Source: Paraburkholderia sp. BL9I2N2
GTDB taxonomy: Bacteria > Pseudomonadota > Gammaproteobacteria > Burkholderiales > Burkholderiaceae
Assembly: GCF_004339745.1 (NCBI RefSeq)
Contig: NZ_SMGP01000003.1
Span: forward strand, 434,001 to 498,000
Length of the DNA: 64,000 nucleotides
Direction: 5' to 3'
Positions 46,952-54,251 of the stretch are shown here, in pieces (the stretch's first letter is position 1; each line of letters begins with the position of its first letter). A model generated the notes under the pieces. It saw only the letters and a program-made list of their open reading frames with translations, was not told the DNA's origin and searched no databases. The position numbers and the translations under genes were made by a program.

Positions 46952-47403
46952 GCGATCTGCGCGATCTGTATCAGGAAGTCATCTTCGACCACTACCGGCG
47001 GCCGCGTAACTGTCATGGGCTGGCCGATGCCAATCACAAGGCCGAGGGCTACAACCCGTTGTGCGGCGACCGGATCACGCTGTATCTGCGAATCGAGGAT
47101 GGCGTCGTCAGGGAGGCGAGTTTCGAAGGCGCGGGCTGTGCGATTGCGACGGCGTCCGCGTCGCTGATGACCGAGGCGCTGAAGGGCAAAACGGAAGCGG
47201 AGGCCGAAGCGCTGTTCGGACGTTTTCACGACATGGTGACAACACCCGCTGCAGGACAGGCGCCAGCTGCGTCGGCATTGGGCAAGCTGACGGTGCTGTC
47301 CGGCGTGCGCGAATTTCCCGAGCGCGTAAAGTGTGCGACGCTTGCGTGGCATACGCTACATGCCGCGCTGCACGACGAGGACCGCCCCGTTTCGACAGAG
47401 TGA
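46948..47403 (+). CDS. sufU: SufU, sulfurtransferase
   Basis: A 151-residue SufU/NifU-N-type protein. Zinc/sulfur ligands: Cys in YNPLCGDRITLY, Cys in EGAGCAIATASASLM, and Cys in RVKCATLAWHTL. The ~20-residue insert before the last Cys (VTTPAAGQAPAASALGKLTV) marks SufU rather than IscU. SufU accepts sulfur from SufS. Coupled to sufS by overlap, with no sufE in the operon. Confidence 0.92.
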   Translation: MSDLRDLYQEVIFDHYRRPRNCHGLADANHKAEGYNPLCGDRITLYLRIEDGVVREASFEGAGCAIATASASLMTEALKGKTEAEAEALFGRFHDMVTTPAAGQAPAASALGKLTVLSGVREFPERVKCATLAWHTLHAALHDEDRPVSTE

Positions 47404-47411
47404 GGCAGACG

Positions 47412-47780
47412 ATGAGTACATTCGATTGGCTGAAGCGCGCCGAGGCCGTACAACCTGGCAGTGGCGCAACAACAGAACGTCTCGAAGAACGCGTGATGGA
47501 CGCGCTGCGCACCGTGTTCGACCCGGAGATTCCTGTCAACATCTACGACCTGGGGCTTGTCTATGGTCTTGACGTGGACGAAGCTGAAGGCCGCGTCGAA
47601 ATCCGCATGACGTTGACCGCACCTGGCTGTCCGGTCGCGCAGACCTTCCCGGCGACGGTTGAGGATGCGGTGTTTTCCGTGAACGGCGTGAACGACGTGC
47701 ACGTCGAGCTGGTGTGGGATCCGCCTTGGTCGAGAGAGCGAATGTCGGACGCGGCACGCTTGCAATTGGGGATGCTTTGA
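47412..47780 (+). CDS. SUF-associated MIP18/DUF59 protein (SufT-like)
   Basis: A 122-residue protein with the DUF59 signature: VFDPEIPVNIYDLGLVYGLD and MTLTAPGCPVAQTFP (conserved Cys). Such proteins help mature Fe-S targets in SUF operons. Start ATG 47412 lies eight bases after the sufU stop; the frame is open upstream inside sufU but not used. The next gene begins one base after its stop. Confidence 0.9.
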   Translation: MSTFDWLKRAEAVQPGSGATTERLEERVMDALRTVFDPEIPVNIYDLGLVYGLDVDEAEGRVEIRMTLTAPGCPVAQTFPATVEDAVFSVNGVNDVHVELVWDPPWSRERMSDAARLQLGML

Positions 47781-47781
47781 T

Positions 47782-48102
47782 ATGTCTGACTGGGTCGATG
47801 TCGCCGCGGTTGAGGATTTCCCGGTCGGCGGTGTTCGCAGCGTCGAGGTCGATGGCGCGCAGGTTGCCGTGTTCAATGTCGACGGCACCTGTTATGCAAT
47901 CGAGGATATCTGCCCGCACGACGGCGGCATCCTGACAGGTGGTGTGGTGGAAGGCGACGTGGTTATCTGTCCGCGCCACGGCGCGCGGTTTTGCATCAGG
48001 ACGGGGAAGGTGTTGGCGCCGCCGGCTTATGAGGATGTGGTTGTGTTTCCGGTGCGGATCGAGGCGGGCATCGTTCAGGTGCGTGACGTGCGGTGGGATT
48101 GA
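47782..48102 (+). CDS. Rieske [2Fe-2S] ferredoxin
   Basis: A 106-residue Rieske-type ferredoxin (like the small ferredoxins of aromatic oxygenases). Both ligand pairs are present: Cys-x-His in IEDICPHDGG and Cys-x2-His in VICPRHGARFC. Last gene of the suf cluster; its place suggests it receives or delivers Fe-S clusters or electrons for SUF, which is inference. Confidence 0.9.
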   Translation: MSDWVDVAAVEDFPVGGVRSVEVDGAQVAVFNVDGTCYAIEDICPHDGGILTGGVVEGDVVICPRHGARFCIRTGKVLAPPAYEDVVVFPVRIEAGIVQVRDVRWD

Positions 48103-48197
48103 GGTGCGCTGTTGCAGCCGTTCATGTCGTTCCACACATCTTAGCGGACCGCCTTACTGCAACAGAACCGATGACTGTTTCGATTGGCTTTTCATCA

Positions 48198-48968
48198 CTA
48201 ATTTTCCAGGACTATTTTGTCGCCCGGCTTGATGGTCCCACCTGTCAACACCTCTGCGTAGATTCCGAGATCTCCGTGGTTGACGTAGTCCTTGATCTGG
48301 AGCGGAAGGTTGATATCGCGCTCGCCAGTCGCGGGGTTCACACTCGTTGCTGCGCAACGCTTGGTGCGTCTCACCACTTTGAGACGTGCGTCACCGATGC
48401 AGAAGTGGCGGTCGAGCCACTCCATCTCGGCCCACGCAGGAAGCCCGTCGAAATAGACGTTTGCGCGAAAACGCACGGGATCAAGTTCCATACCGACTCG
48501 CTCAGCCAAATCGCGGACGGTCGCAACATTGATGAAGGAGATGCTGCGCATCAAGGCAACAGAGTGAACGCTGACGTCAGTGAACTGGTGCCCAGGCGCG
48601 TGAACGACCTTCGGAGTTCCGGGAAGCGGCACCCCAAGAAAATCACTCACAAAAGACGCAGCCGTCTCCTTCCCGGCGTCGGTGGCGAGATCAAAACGGG
48701 CGGTTGACCCATGGTGCTCGACTTCGAGTTCGCTGGTCTCTGCAATCAGGCGGGTTTTCAACTGAGCCAGCCGTTCGTATTTTGCCAGCATCAAAAATTT
48801 CGTCTTCGGCTCGGGGGTGGGGTTGCCCGGGTCGAACGCAAATGAACCGTCAGTAATGGCATATGCGCGGTCAAGTGGAAACCCTTGTGCCTCTTGCAAA
48901 AGAACAGATTGCAGAGACTCTGGGGATAGTCCTTTGACTGGGTAGCGTTTTAGACAATCTACGAACAT
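48198..48968 (-). CDS. MOSC-domain protein with MOSC N-terminal beta-barrel
   Basis: A 256-residue soluble protein: MOSC_N barrel (about 1-110; RYPVKGLSPESLQSVLLQEA) then MOSC domain (about 115-255) with the conserved Cys in VRRTKRCAATSVNPATGERD. MOSC proteins handle sulfur on molybdenum cofactor or related carriers (YcbX, mARC types). The start ATG 48968 is chosen as the first that begins the domain; the frame is open upstream with no ribosome site. It is read against the suf operon. Confidence 0.85.
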   Translation of the reverse strand: MFVDCLKRYPVKGLSPESLQSVLLQEAQGFPLDRAYAITDGSFAFDPGNPTPEPKTKFLMLAKYERLAQLKTRLIAETSELEVEHHGSTARFDLATDAGKETAASFVSDFLGVPLPGTPKVVHAPGHQFTDVSVHSVALMRSISFINVATVRDLAERVGMELDPVRFRANVYFDGLPAWAEMEWLDRHFCIGDARLKVVRRTKRCAATSVNPATGERDINLPLQIKDYVNHGDLGIYAEVLTGGTIKPGDKIVLEN

Positions 48969-49453
48969 GGCGGGCTCGGGCTCAGTGGGTTTGGGTACGC
49001 ATCGGCGCACAAGTAAATCGTTGAGCGCGTTGGCTGGCGGCTGTGTCCGCGCGAAGGGGCGTTGTTGGACGCCGGAGCGGGCGGCGGACCGCAAGGGTAG
49101 GCAGATGTGCCGCCTCACGGCCGAGGCGGCCAAAGCTTAGGGAAAATCCTCAGTCATGGATTGCGGCAATCTCATCTTATCGGGCAAATCATAAATCAGG
49201 CGGGTATTTCGGCCGTAACAGGCCGTTTCGGACCGAAATCCACGATTTCGGCAACGTGACAGATGCGGCACATGCCAGGTGAGGCAGGAGCGGCAGTAGG
49301 CGCCGCGGCGCCTACTGCTTCTCATCGGATTGACCCACGTTATGCGTGGGCCTGTATCGTTGTGATCGGTGCAACTCGATGTGCAACTCTAGGACCACTC
49401 ACGCGTCAATCCTCCACAACCGTTTCCCCGGATGGTCGCCCGGAACCAGACAC
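48969..49453. other. Intergenic region with hairpin cluster
   Basis: Upstream region of the MOSC gene and, at its right side, a series of three hairpins (49233-49350). No gene is supported. Confidence 0.5.
49233..49350. repeat. Cluster of three hairpins, one a perfect 26-bp palindrome
   Basis: Hairpin 1: CCGAAAT (49233-49239) and ATTTCGG (49245-49251). Palindrome: 49293-49318, each half of 13 bases, first half GCAGTAGGCGCCG. Hairpin 3: CCCACG (49334-49339) and CGTGGG (49345-49350). No T runs follow. They lie past the stop of the truncated HD gene, in the leftward direction. Confidence 0.7.
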
Positions 49454-49822
49454 TCAGCCGATTTTTTCGAAAGCGGCTTTGTACAGGGTTCGCTTCGGCT
49501 CAGCAAACACGCGCCGCACCGTCGGTTCGAAGAACTCTAACGGCAGTGTTTCCGCATCCGGATCGAACGCCGCCGCGTCATATTTCTCGCAGAAATGTGC
49601 AGTACGTTTGAACAATTCCGGCACGTCGCCGTACTGATCGCGCAGATTGCGGTCCATGCCCATGTGATGGAAGAAGTAATACCCTTGGAAGATCGCATGG
49701 TGCTTGACCATCCACTGATTCTCCGCGCTGACAAACGGCTCCAGCAGCACGGCTGCAACGTCGGCATGGTTGTAACTTCCCAGCGTATCGCCAATGTCGT
49801 GCAGCAGCGCGCAAACCACGGG
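49454..49822 (-). pseudogene. 5'-truncated HD-domain phosphohydrolase
   Basis: The leftward frame shows the later part of an HD-family hydrolase: VVCALLHDIGDTLGSYNHAD (the HD pair of the metal site), NQWMVKHHAIFQGYYFFHHM, GMDRNLRDQYGDVP, and FDPDAETLPLEFFEPTVRRV to the stop at 49454. The first ~80 residues, with the leading His metal ligand, are missing; upstream of VVCALLHD the frame turns Arg/His-rich and unrelated. A clean junction near 49825-49840 points to a deletion or insertion event. Confidence 0.7.
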
Positions 49823-49917
49823 CCAACGAATAGCCGGGGTCGTGGTAGGAGTCGCAGCGGTTCGAATGTCTGACCTATCTGGACTGTCCCGGCCGCGCGG
49901 TCCCCTGCATGTACAAC

Positions 49918-50226
49918 TCACACAGATCTGAGAATGACTTTCCGCACGGTGCCACCCAGCCACGCGGCGATCCCCGAGCGGCCGGCAATTCCGACTGTCC
50001 GGCGAGGTCCGAGGACGATGGTGCCGACGCACAACGCCAGTAGCAGCGTGACGCGCGGTGCGTCTGCGAGCGAAGCGATCGTGCTCGCCGTGCGCGGCCA
50101 CGTAAGCCCGCCTTCGGTCGCGACCAATGGTGGAGTGCTATTCGCCGCCAGCAGTGCTGTGCGTGATTCCGCCATGCGCAGCAGGATCGCGGTCTCGGCT
50201 TCACTATTGGTCGCTACGCGGTTCAT
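49918..50226 (-). CDS. Small predicted membrane protein, 102 aa
   Basis: A 102-residue protein with one clear hydrophobic segment (APRVTLLLALCVGTIVLGPR). No family recognised. Start ATG 50226 follows AAGGAGG at seven bases. If the frame of the gene upstream is restored, its stop would overlap this start (ATGA), so the two were probably coupled. Confidence 0.55.
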   Translation of the reverse strand: MNRVATNSEAETAILLRMAESRTALLAANSTPPLVATEGGLTWPRTASTIASLADAPRVTLLLALCVGTIVLGPRRTVGIAGRSGIAAWLGGTVRKVILRSV

Positions 50227-50239
50227 TTTAGCGCCTCCT

Positions 50240-50539
50240 TCAGCGTGTCGAGATCGCTCCGGAGCTCCCCCTGCAGAAGATGAAGCGAACGTCCGGGTTT
50301 CTGGGCGCGGACGAAGAGAAGCCTACGCCAGCGGCAATTGCCAGCGCCGCGAACGGCCGCTCCACCGTAGACTCGCGTACGACATCCACAAAATCGGCAT
50401 ACAGTTGCTGAGCTTTGCCGCTCAACTCTTTCGCTGTTCCGCTAACCTGTGCGCCGGCACTGCCCAGCAGGTCTCCGGCGGTCTGCCGAACGTCGCCAGC
50501 AACCTCCCGTAGCGTTCCTTCTGCTTTCGTCGTCTCCAT
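50240..50539 (-). CDS. DUF883/ElaB-like protein with probable frameshift near the C-terminus
   Basis: A ~99-residue protein: helical, heptad-rich body (EVAGDVRQTAGDLLGSAGAQ, KELSGKAQQLYADFVDVV), then the family's membrane segment start ERPFAALAIAAGVGF. There the usual GFLLG-type helix breaks: the frame gives SSSAPRNPDV instead. Reading one base differently from near 50318 gives LLFVRAQKPGRSLHLL and a further 18 residues to a stop overlapping the next gene's ATG. I infer a one-base deletion or a sequencing error. DUF883 proteins are inner-membrane proteins associated with ribosomes. Confidence 0.6.
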   Translation of the reverse strand: METTKAEGTLREVAGDVRQTAGDLLGSAGAQVSGTAKELSGKAQQLYADFVDVVRESTVERPFAALAIAAGVGFSSSAPRNPDVRFIFCRGSSGAISTR

Positions 50540-50759
50540 TTGTCTGCTCTCAAGTGAGTGCGATCAGGCCGCACGGGTAATGCGCCGGCATCAAAGTCGA
50601 GAACACGCCTCTATGTATAGCGCTGGTTCGGCAGCGCGACGGCGTGCCAGATGCTGCGCAAAAAGTCGGGCCCAACCTGATAATTCGCTGACGCACCCAT
50701 TGGGACGGCCAGCGCTCTCCGAAGTCACCTGCCATTACAATTTCGTCGGAAGTAACACA

Positions 50760-50837
50760 AATGCTGGTAAAGCCGATCACAAGACCGACTAGCGTCGATA
50801 GGGCGATGATGCCGTAGAAAGGTTTTACCAGTTGTGT
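50760..50837 (-). pseudogene. Short remnant resembling an Nramp metal transporter
   Basis: The leftward frame holds LVKPFYGIIALSTLVGLVIGFTSI, which is close to the helix beginning FY-IIA-ATL-G--IDFSP in Nramp-type transporters. Only about 26 residues remain and neither side continues it. Weak support. Confidence 0.3.
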
Positions 50838-50838
50838 T

Positions 50839-51213
50839 TCAGCGCAACAGCGGGCTGTCACACGGCACCGCCGGAAGCCACCAACCGGACGCGCGGCCCG
50901 GCCTGTCTGAACCGATGCTGAGCGTTGTCTCCGCTGATCCTGAATCGTCTCTTGGCCGCTGCACTTCGCCCGACCCCTGCAACTCACTGTAGCCGACGAT
51001 ATCGTCCGGGCCCAGACTTCGACCGCACGCCGGGCAGCCGGGCTTCATTTTTGCGACGAGTCCGTCACCTCCGTCGTACGTCCCGGCATGGGTCAGGTTA
51101 CGCAGCCACGTCCGGTACCGGTGGTCGGAAAAATCGCCGATGTCCAGGCTTTCGATGAGGGCTCCGCGATGTCCGCATGGGCATTCGACATAAGTGAAAA
51201 TGCGGGTTTTCAT
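50839..51213 (-). CDS. Hypothetical zinc-ribbon protein, 124 aa
   Basis: A 124-residue soluble protein with two half-ribbons, VECPCGHRGALIE (Cys-x-Cys) and KPGCPACGRSLGPDD (Cys-x2-Cys), which could make one zinc site. Between them is an aromatic/basic segment (SDHRYRTWLRNLTHAG). The tail after about 80 is low-complexity (Ser/Gly/Arg). Start ATG 51213 follows AAGG. No named family recognised; the tail may be degraded. Confidence 0.6.
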   Translation of the reverse strand: MKTRIFTYVECPCGHRGALIESLDIGDFSDHRYRTWLRNLTHAGTYDGGDGLVAKMKPGCPACGRSLGPDDIVGYSELQGSGEVQRPRDDSGSAETTLSIGSDRPGRASGWWLPAVPCDSPLLR

Positions 51214-51453
51214 GATGGCCTTCCGCCGGTTCCAATGAGCGCAGCATGAATCGGGCCACGAACCTTTTGCCAGGTCCGTGTGTGCCAATTGGAGTCGCAG
51301 GTTTCTTTCCCCCACAAAGTGATCAGTTCAAAATCGGTCGGCCGGATGTGCTTGCGCCCGAATGTGCTCTTAAGTTTTCCTTCAGGAACTTTGGGTACGT
51401 TTGCTCTGCATCGAGAGAAAATACTGAGCGTCGCTGACGCTCACTCATAACGA
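51214..51453. other. Intergenic region
   Basis: Promoter regions of the divergent zinc-ribbon and sialidase-like genes. The base composition becomes AT-richer toward the right. Confidence 0.45.
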
Positions 51454-52572
51454 ATGCCATCGGAATCAATCGGTATGATGCGACAAACTTCCTCGGCCTT
51501 CCGGCATATATCTTTCGTAATCCTTTATTTGTACTCGGTGCAAATACCTGCGAAAAGCGAAAGCGGATTCAGCGCGATTCTGTCGACCGAAATCGTCAAT
51601 CCTACGCAAAACGTATCGTTTTGCCATGCTTCGACGATTGCCTACAGAGACGGAAATCTGGTAGCCGCATGGCTAGCAGGCAGCAAAGAGGCAGCGAACG
51701 ATGTTGGCGTCTGGGTAGCGATCTTCTCCGGCAATCACTGGGCAGATCCTGTTCGCGTCGCGGGTGACCGCTCGCGTGACGGTGGAGCGCTGACGACAAT
51801 TAATCCGGTGCTATTTTCTCCCCAAAAAGGCCCTATGATGTTGTTCTACAGCCGGGGGAAATTGCCGGCAGATTGGCATCCTCTGCGCATGACTTCACTT
51901 GACGGCGGTAGGACATGGTCAAAGCCGGTCGCACTGGGCTTAGGCGTATCAGGCCCGGCGAAAAACAAGCCCGTCGAACTGTCAAATGGAATCGTGATAT
52001 CTGGCAGCAGCACCGAGAATGATGGTTGGAAAGTTCACTTCGAGCTTTCCAATGATGGAGGCAATTCGTGGGAAGTTGTGGCCCCGGCGGTCGGGCCGCG
52101 GCCTGTCCAGGCGATCCAGCCTGCAATCCTTGATCACGGCCACGGACGGTTGCAGGCGCTCGTTCGGACAAAAAGCGGTTTTATATTCAGCACCAGATCG
52201 AGCGATTGGGGGAAGACATGGAGCGCTCTCTCACCGATCAGTATTCCGAATCCAAATTCCGGCCTGGACGCGTTGACCCTGTCTGACGGACGCGACCTGG
52301 TTGTCACGAATCCGCTACCTTACGTCGAAGGCGGTTGGGACCGACATAGGCTGTCTATTTTTGTTTCGGTCGACCATCAGACCTATCGCAACGTATTGGA
52401 CCTTGAGAATACCGTGAATCAGGAGTTCTCATACCCCGCGATTATCCAGTCACCAGACGGCATGATTCATGTCACGTATACGTGGAAAAAGACCCACATA
52501 AAGCATGTCGTGCTTGATCCTAAAAGGCTTCGCATGTCCCATCGCGCAGTACAAGTTACGACCGGTCACTAA
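51454..52572 (+). CDS. Sialidase-like BNR-repeat protein, exported
   Basis: A 372-residue beta-propeller protein. A hydrophobic N-terminal segment (FRHISFVILYLYSVQIPAKS) is probably a signal peptide or anchor. Asp-box (S-x-D-x-G-x-x-W) repeats are visible: SLDGGRTWSKP, SNDGGNSWEVV and SSDWGKTWSAL. The layout (HASTIAYRDGNLVAAWLAGS at the start, then NPVLF and GLDALTLSDGRDLVVT) fits the BNR_2 sialidase-like family, which includes enzymes acting on other sugars. Its AT-richer composition than the surroundings suggests recent acquisition. Confidence 0.75.
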   Translation: MPSESIGMMRQTSSAFRHISFVILYLYSVQIPAKSESGFSAILSTEIVNPTQNVSFCHASTIAYRDGNLVAAWLAGSKEAANDVGVWVAIFSGNHWADPVRVAGDRSRDGGALTTINPVLFSPQKGPMMLFYSRGKLPADWHPLRMTSLDGGRTWSKPVALGLGVSGPAKNKPVELSNGIVISGSSTENDGWKVHFELSNDGGNSWEVVAPAVGPRPVQAIQPAILDHGHGRLQALVRTKSGFIFSTRSSDWGKTWSALSPISIPNPNSGLDALTLSDGRDLVVTNPLPYVEGGWDRHRLSIFVSVDHQTYRNVLDLENTVNQEFSYPAIIQSPDGMIHVTYTWKKTHIKHVVLDPKRLRMSHRAVQVTTGH

Positions 52573-52683
52573 TCGTGAATCCCGATCACCAAACTGTCGT
52601 CGGGTTGTTTCTACATTACTGCCAACACCGTTGCGAGAATAACGTTGCCTCGCATTTGCTATCACAGGTCGGGAAAGTGTTTG

Positions 52684-52867
52684 ATTTCGCACGGAATCGA
52701 TCGTCGGCCAGCTCGTTTGCGTCAATCCGTTTCCGTCGCGTCCTCGCGGCTTCTTTGGCGACATCGACCGGACGGCTTTTCACGCCGCTTACATCGCCAG
52801 CAATCCGGGTGTCTGGACGCACGGCGATCTGATCTCGTTCTCGCCGGACGGCGTCATCCGGCGCTGA
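52684..52867 (+). pseudogene. Remnant of acetoacetyl-CoA synthetase
   Basis: Rightward frame from 52684 (after TGA at 52681) reads GQLVCVNPFPSRPRGFFGDI then FHAAYIASNPGVWTHGDLIS and ends at TGA 52865-52867. The pattern GELVC--PFPSMPLGFW-D with GVW-HGDW is diagnostic of acetoacetyl-CoA synthetase. Only about 60 of ~650 residues remain. Confidence 0.65.
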
Positions 52868-53282
52868 ATCTGGCCACGCGTGAAGTGCCGCCGGTGGGGG
52901 GAGCCGCGAGCAACTCGAGGCGTATCTGCAGACGCAATGGGTTGCGTTTCAGCAAAGCACGTACGCTCGGATGTCCGTTGATTTTGCTAACGCGTTCGTT
53001 GTGTCCGCTAATTGGGCTACTGCGGTTGTGCAGTATGGCGCTTTGTGCGTCACTGCTGCGGCCTTCAGCATCCCCTTGTGTGGATGTTGGTCTGCGCGGC
53101 GTCGTCCTGCGCTTGGTCAGTCGTGTCGGGCAGTGAGTTCGTGATGCTGTAGAAAAGCCGCGCTAGCAGCGTTGGTGGACACGATTAGCGCGCCAAGGAC
53201 ATCATTAGCGGAATTTACGAACTTCAACAGAAGGCGCGACGCCGACGTTGTCGAGAGTATCGGCGCGGTCAGTCAGGAACAT
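52868..53282. other. Region between two remnants, no gene seen
   Basis: About 415 bases without a supported gene. Likely rearrangement debris. Confidence 0.4.
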
Positions 53283-53381
53283 GAGTTGCAAAATGTCGCC
53301 GCCGGTCAGATCAGCGCCACCAGCACGGACGCAGTGAACGGCACGCAGCTTTTCCCGATTGCTTCGCAGTGGCAGAAATAG
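53283..53381 (+). pseudogene. Remnant of a YadA-type autotransporter neck
   Basis: Frame reads ELQNVAAGQISATSTDAVNG then TQLFP and stops at TAG. This is the trimeric-autotransporter neck motif, found six times in the intact adhesin just downstream (for example RQLQNVAAGVISAAST). It is a leftover of a second adhesin gene or of a 5' duplication. Confidence 0.7.
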
Positions 53382-54251
53382 AAGTGTCCGTCGACACGAT
53401 CAACGAAGCGGTTTCTGTTCACTAGCTGGCCTGCCATTTTTTTATGCGCGTTGCTATACGACAATTGACTGAAAATGGAGAAAAAGGTACAGATTTCCTT
53501 AAAGATATGTAAGGAAATCCCGACCATTTTTTTGAGTGGGAAACGCATGAACAGAACCTAATTGTTAAATTCTGCAATGTCCAGATATCGTAAAGATTTT
53601 TTGTAGACAAATTAAAAGACCTATGAGAAAGTTCCCCGCGAGCACTTAACTTTCTTTCCATTACAGGATCTGCTAATGGGAGAAGCGGCATTCGATGCGA
53701 ATAACCCGGCGGCCTGCGTCTCACATTGCTCAAGGTGTTGCGAGAAAGAAAAACGGCGCGTGCCGGCTGGCGAAAGACTATTTGTCATGCCATGAGCCGA
53801 GAGAACGTTGCAACAGGCTACTGAGGGGCAGTAACGATGAGTATCCCAGTCGGGACAGAGCCGCGCACTGGCGCGGCGAAGACGCACCAGTCTGGCCGGC
53901 AAGTGGCGCTCCGCCACGCGATCGCCTTTTCTGTGCGTCCGCCCTTTGGACCTTCATAACCCAGACATTCGTCAAACGTCTCAGCGGCCAGCGCCCCAAA
54001 AACTGGTTATCTGACTGACCCTCATTATTTAATTAGCATGCGAATCGGATCGTGAGCATGGGTATTCGCTCGCGCGCAGAATTCGTGATTCACCGAGGGC
54101 GGAAGCAACTTGCCGCAGTTCCAACGCTAAAGCAACGCGCGTCGCAGTGAGACGTTTTAAACACCATAGATAGGTATCCTGAATAAATGGGATGAATGCA
54201 CACGCCCGTGCATATGAACTTCGCATTTCAATTACCTGGTGAGGCAACGAC
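53382..54251 (+). promoter_or_regulatory. Leader region of the autotransporter gene
   Basis: 870 bases without a gene. 53430-53640 is very AT-rich, with a terminator-like inverted repeat (53492-53533). The ribosome site GGTGAGG lies before ATG 54252. Confidence 0.4.
53492..53533 (+). terminator. Hairpin followed by a T run
   Basis: GATTTCCTTA (53492-53501), 8-base loop, TAAGGAAATC (53510-53519), then seven Ts at 53527-53533. A perfect 10-bp stem with T tract fits a Rho-independent terminator of whatever is read rightward here; the AT-rich symmetric stem could also be an operator. Confidence 0.55.
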
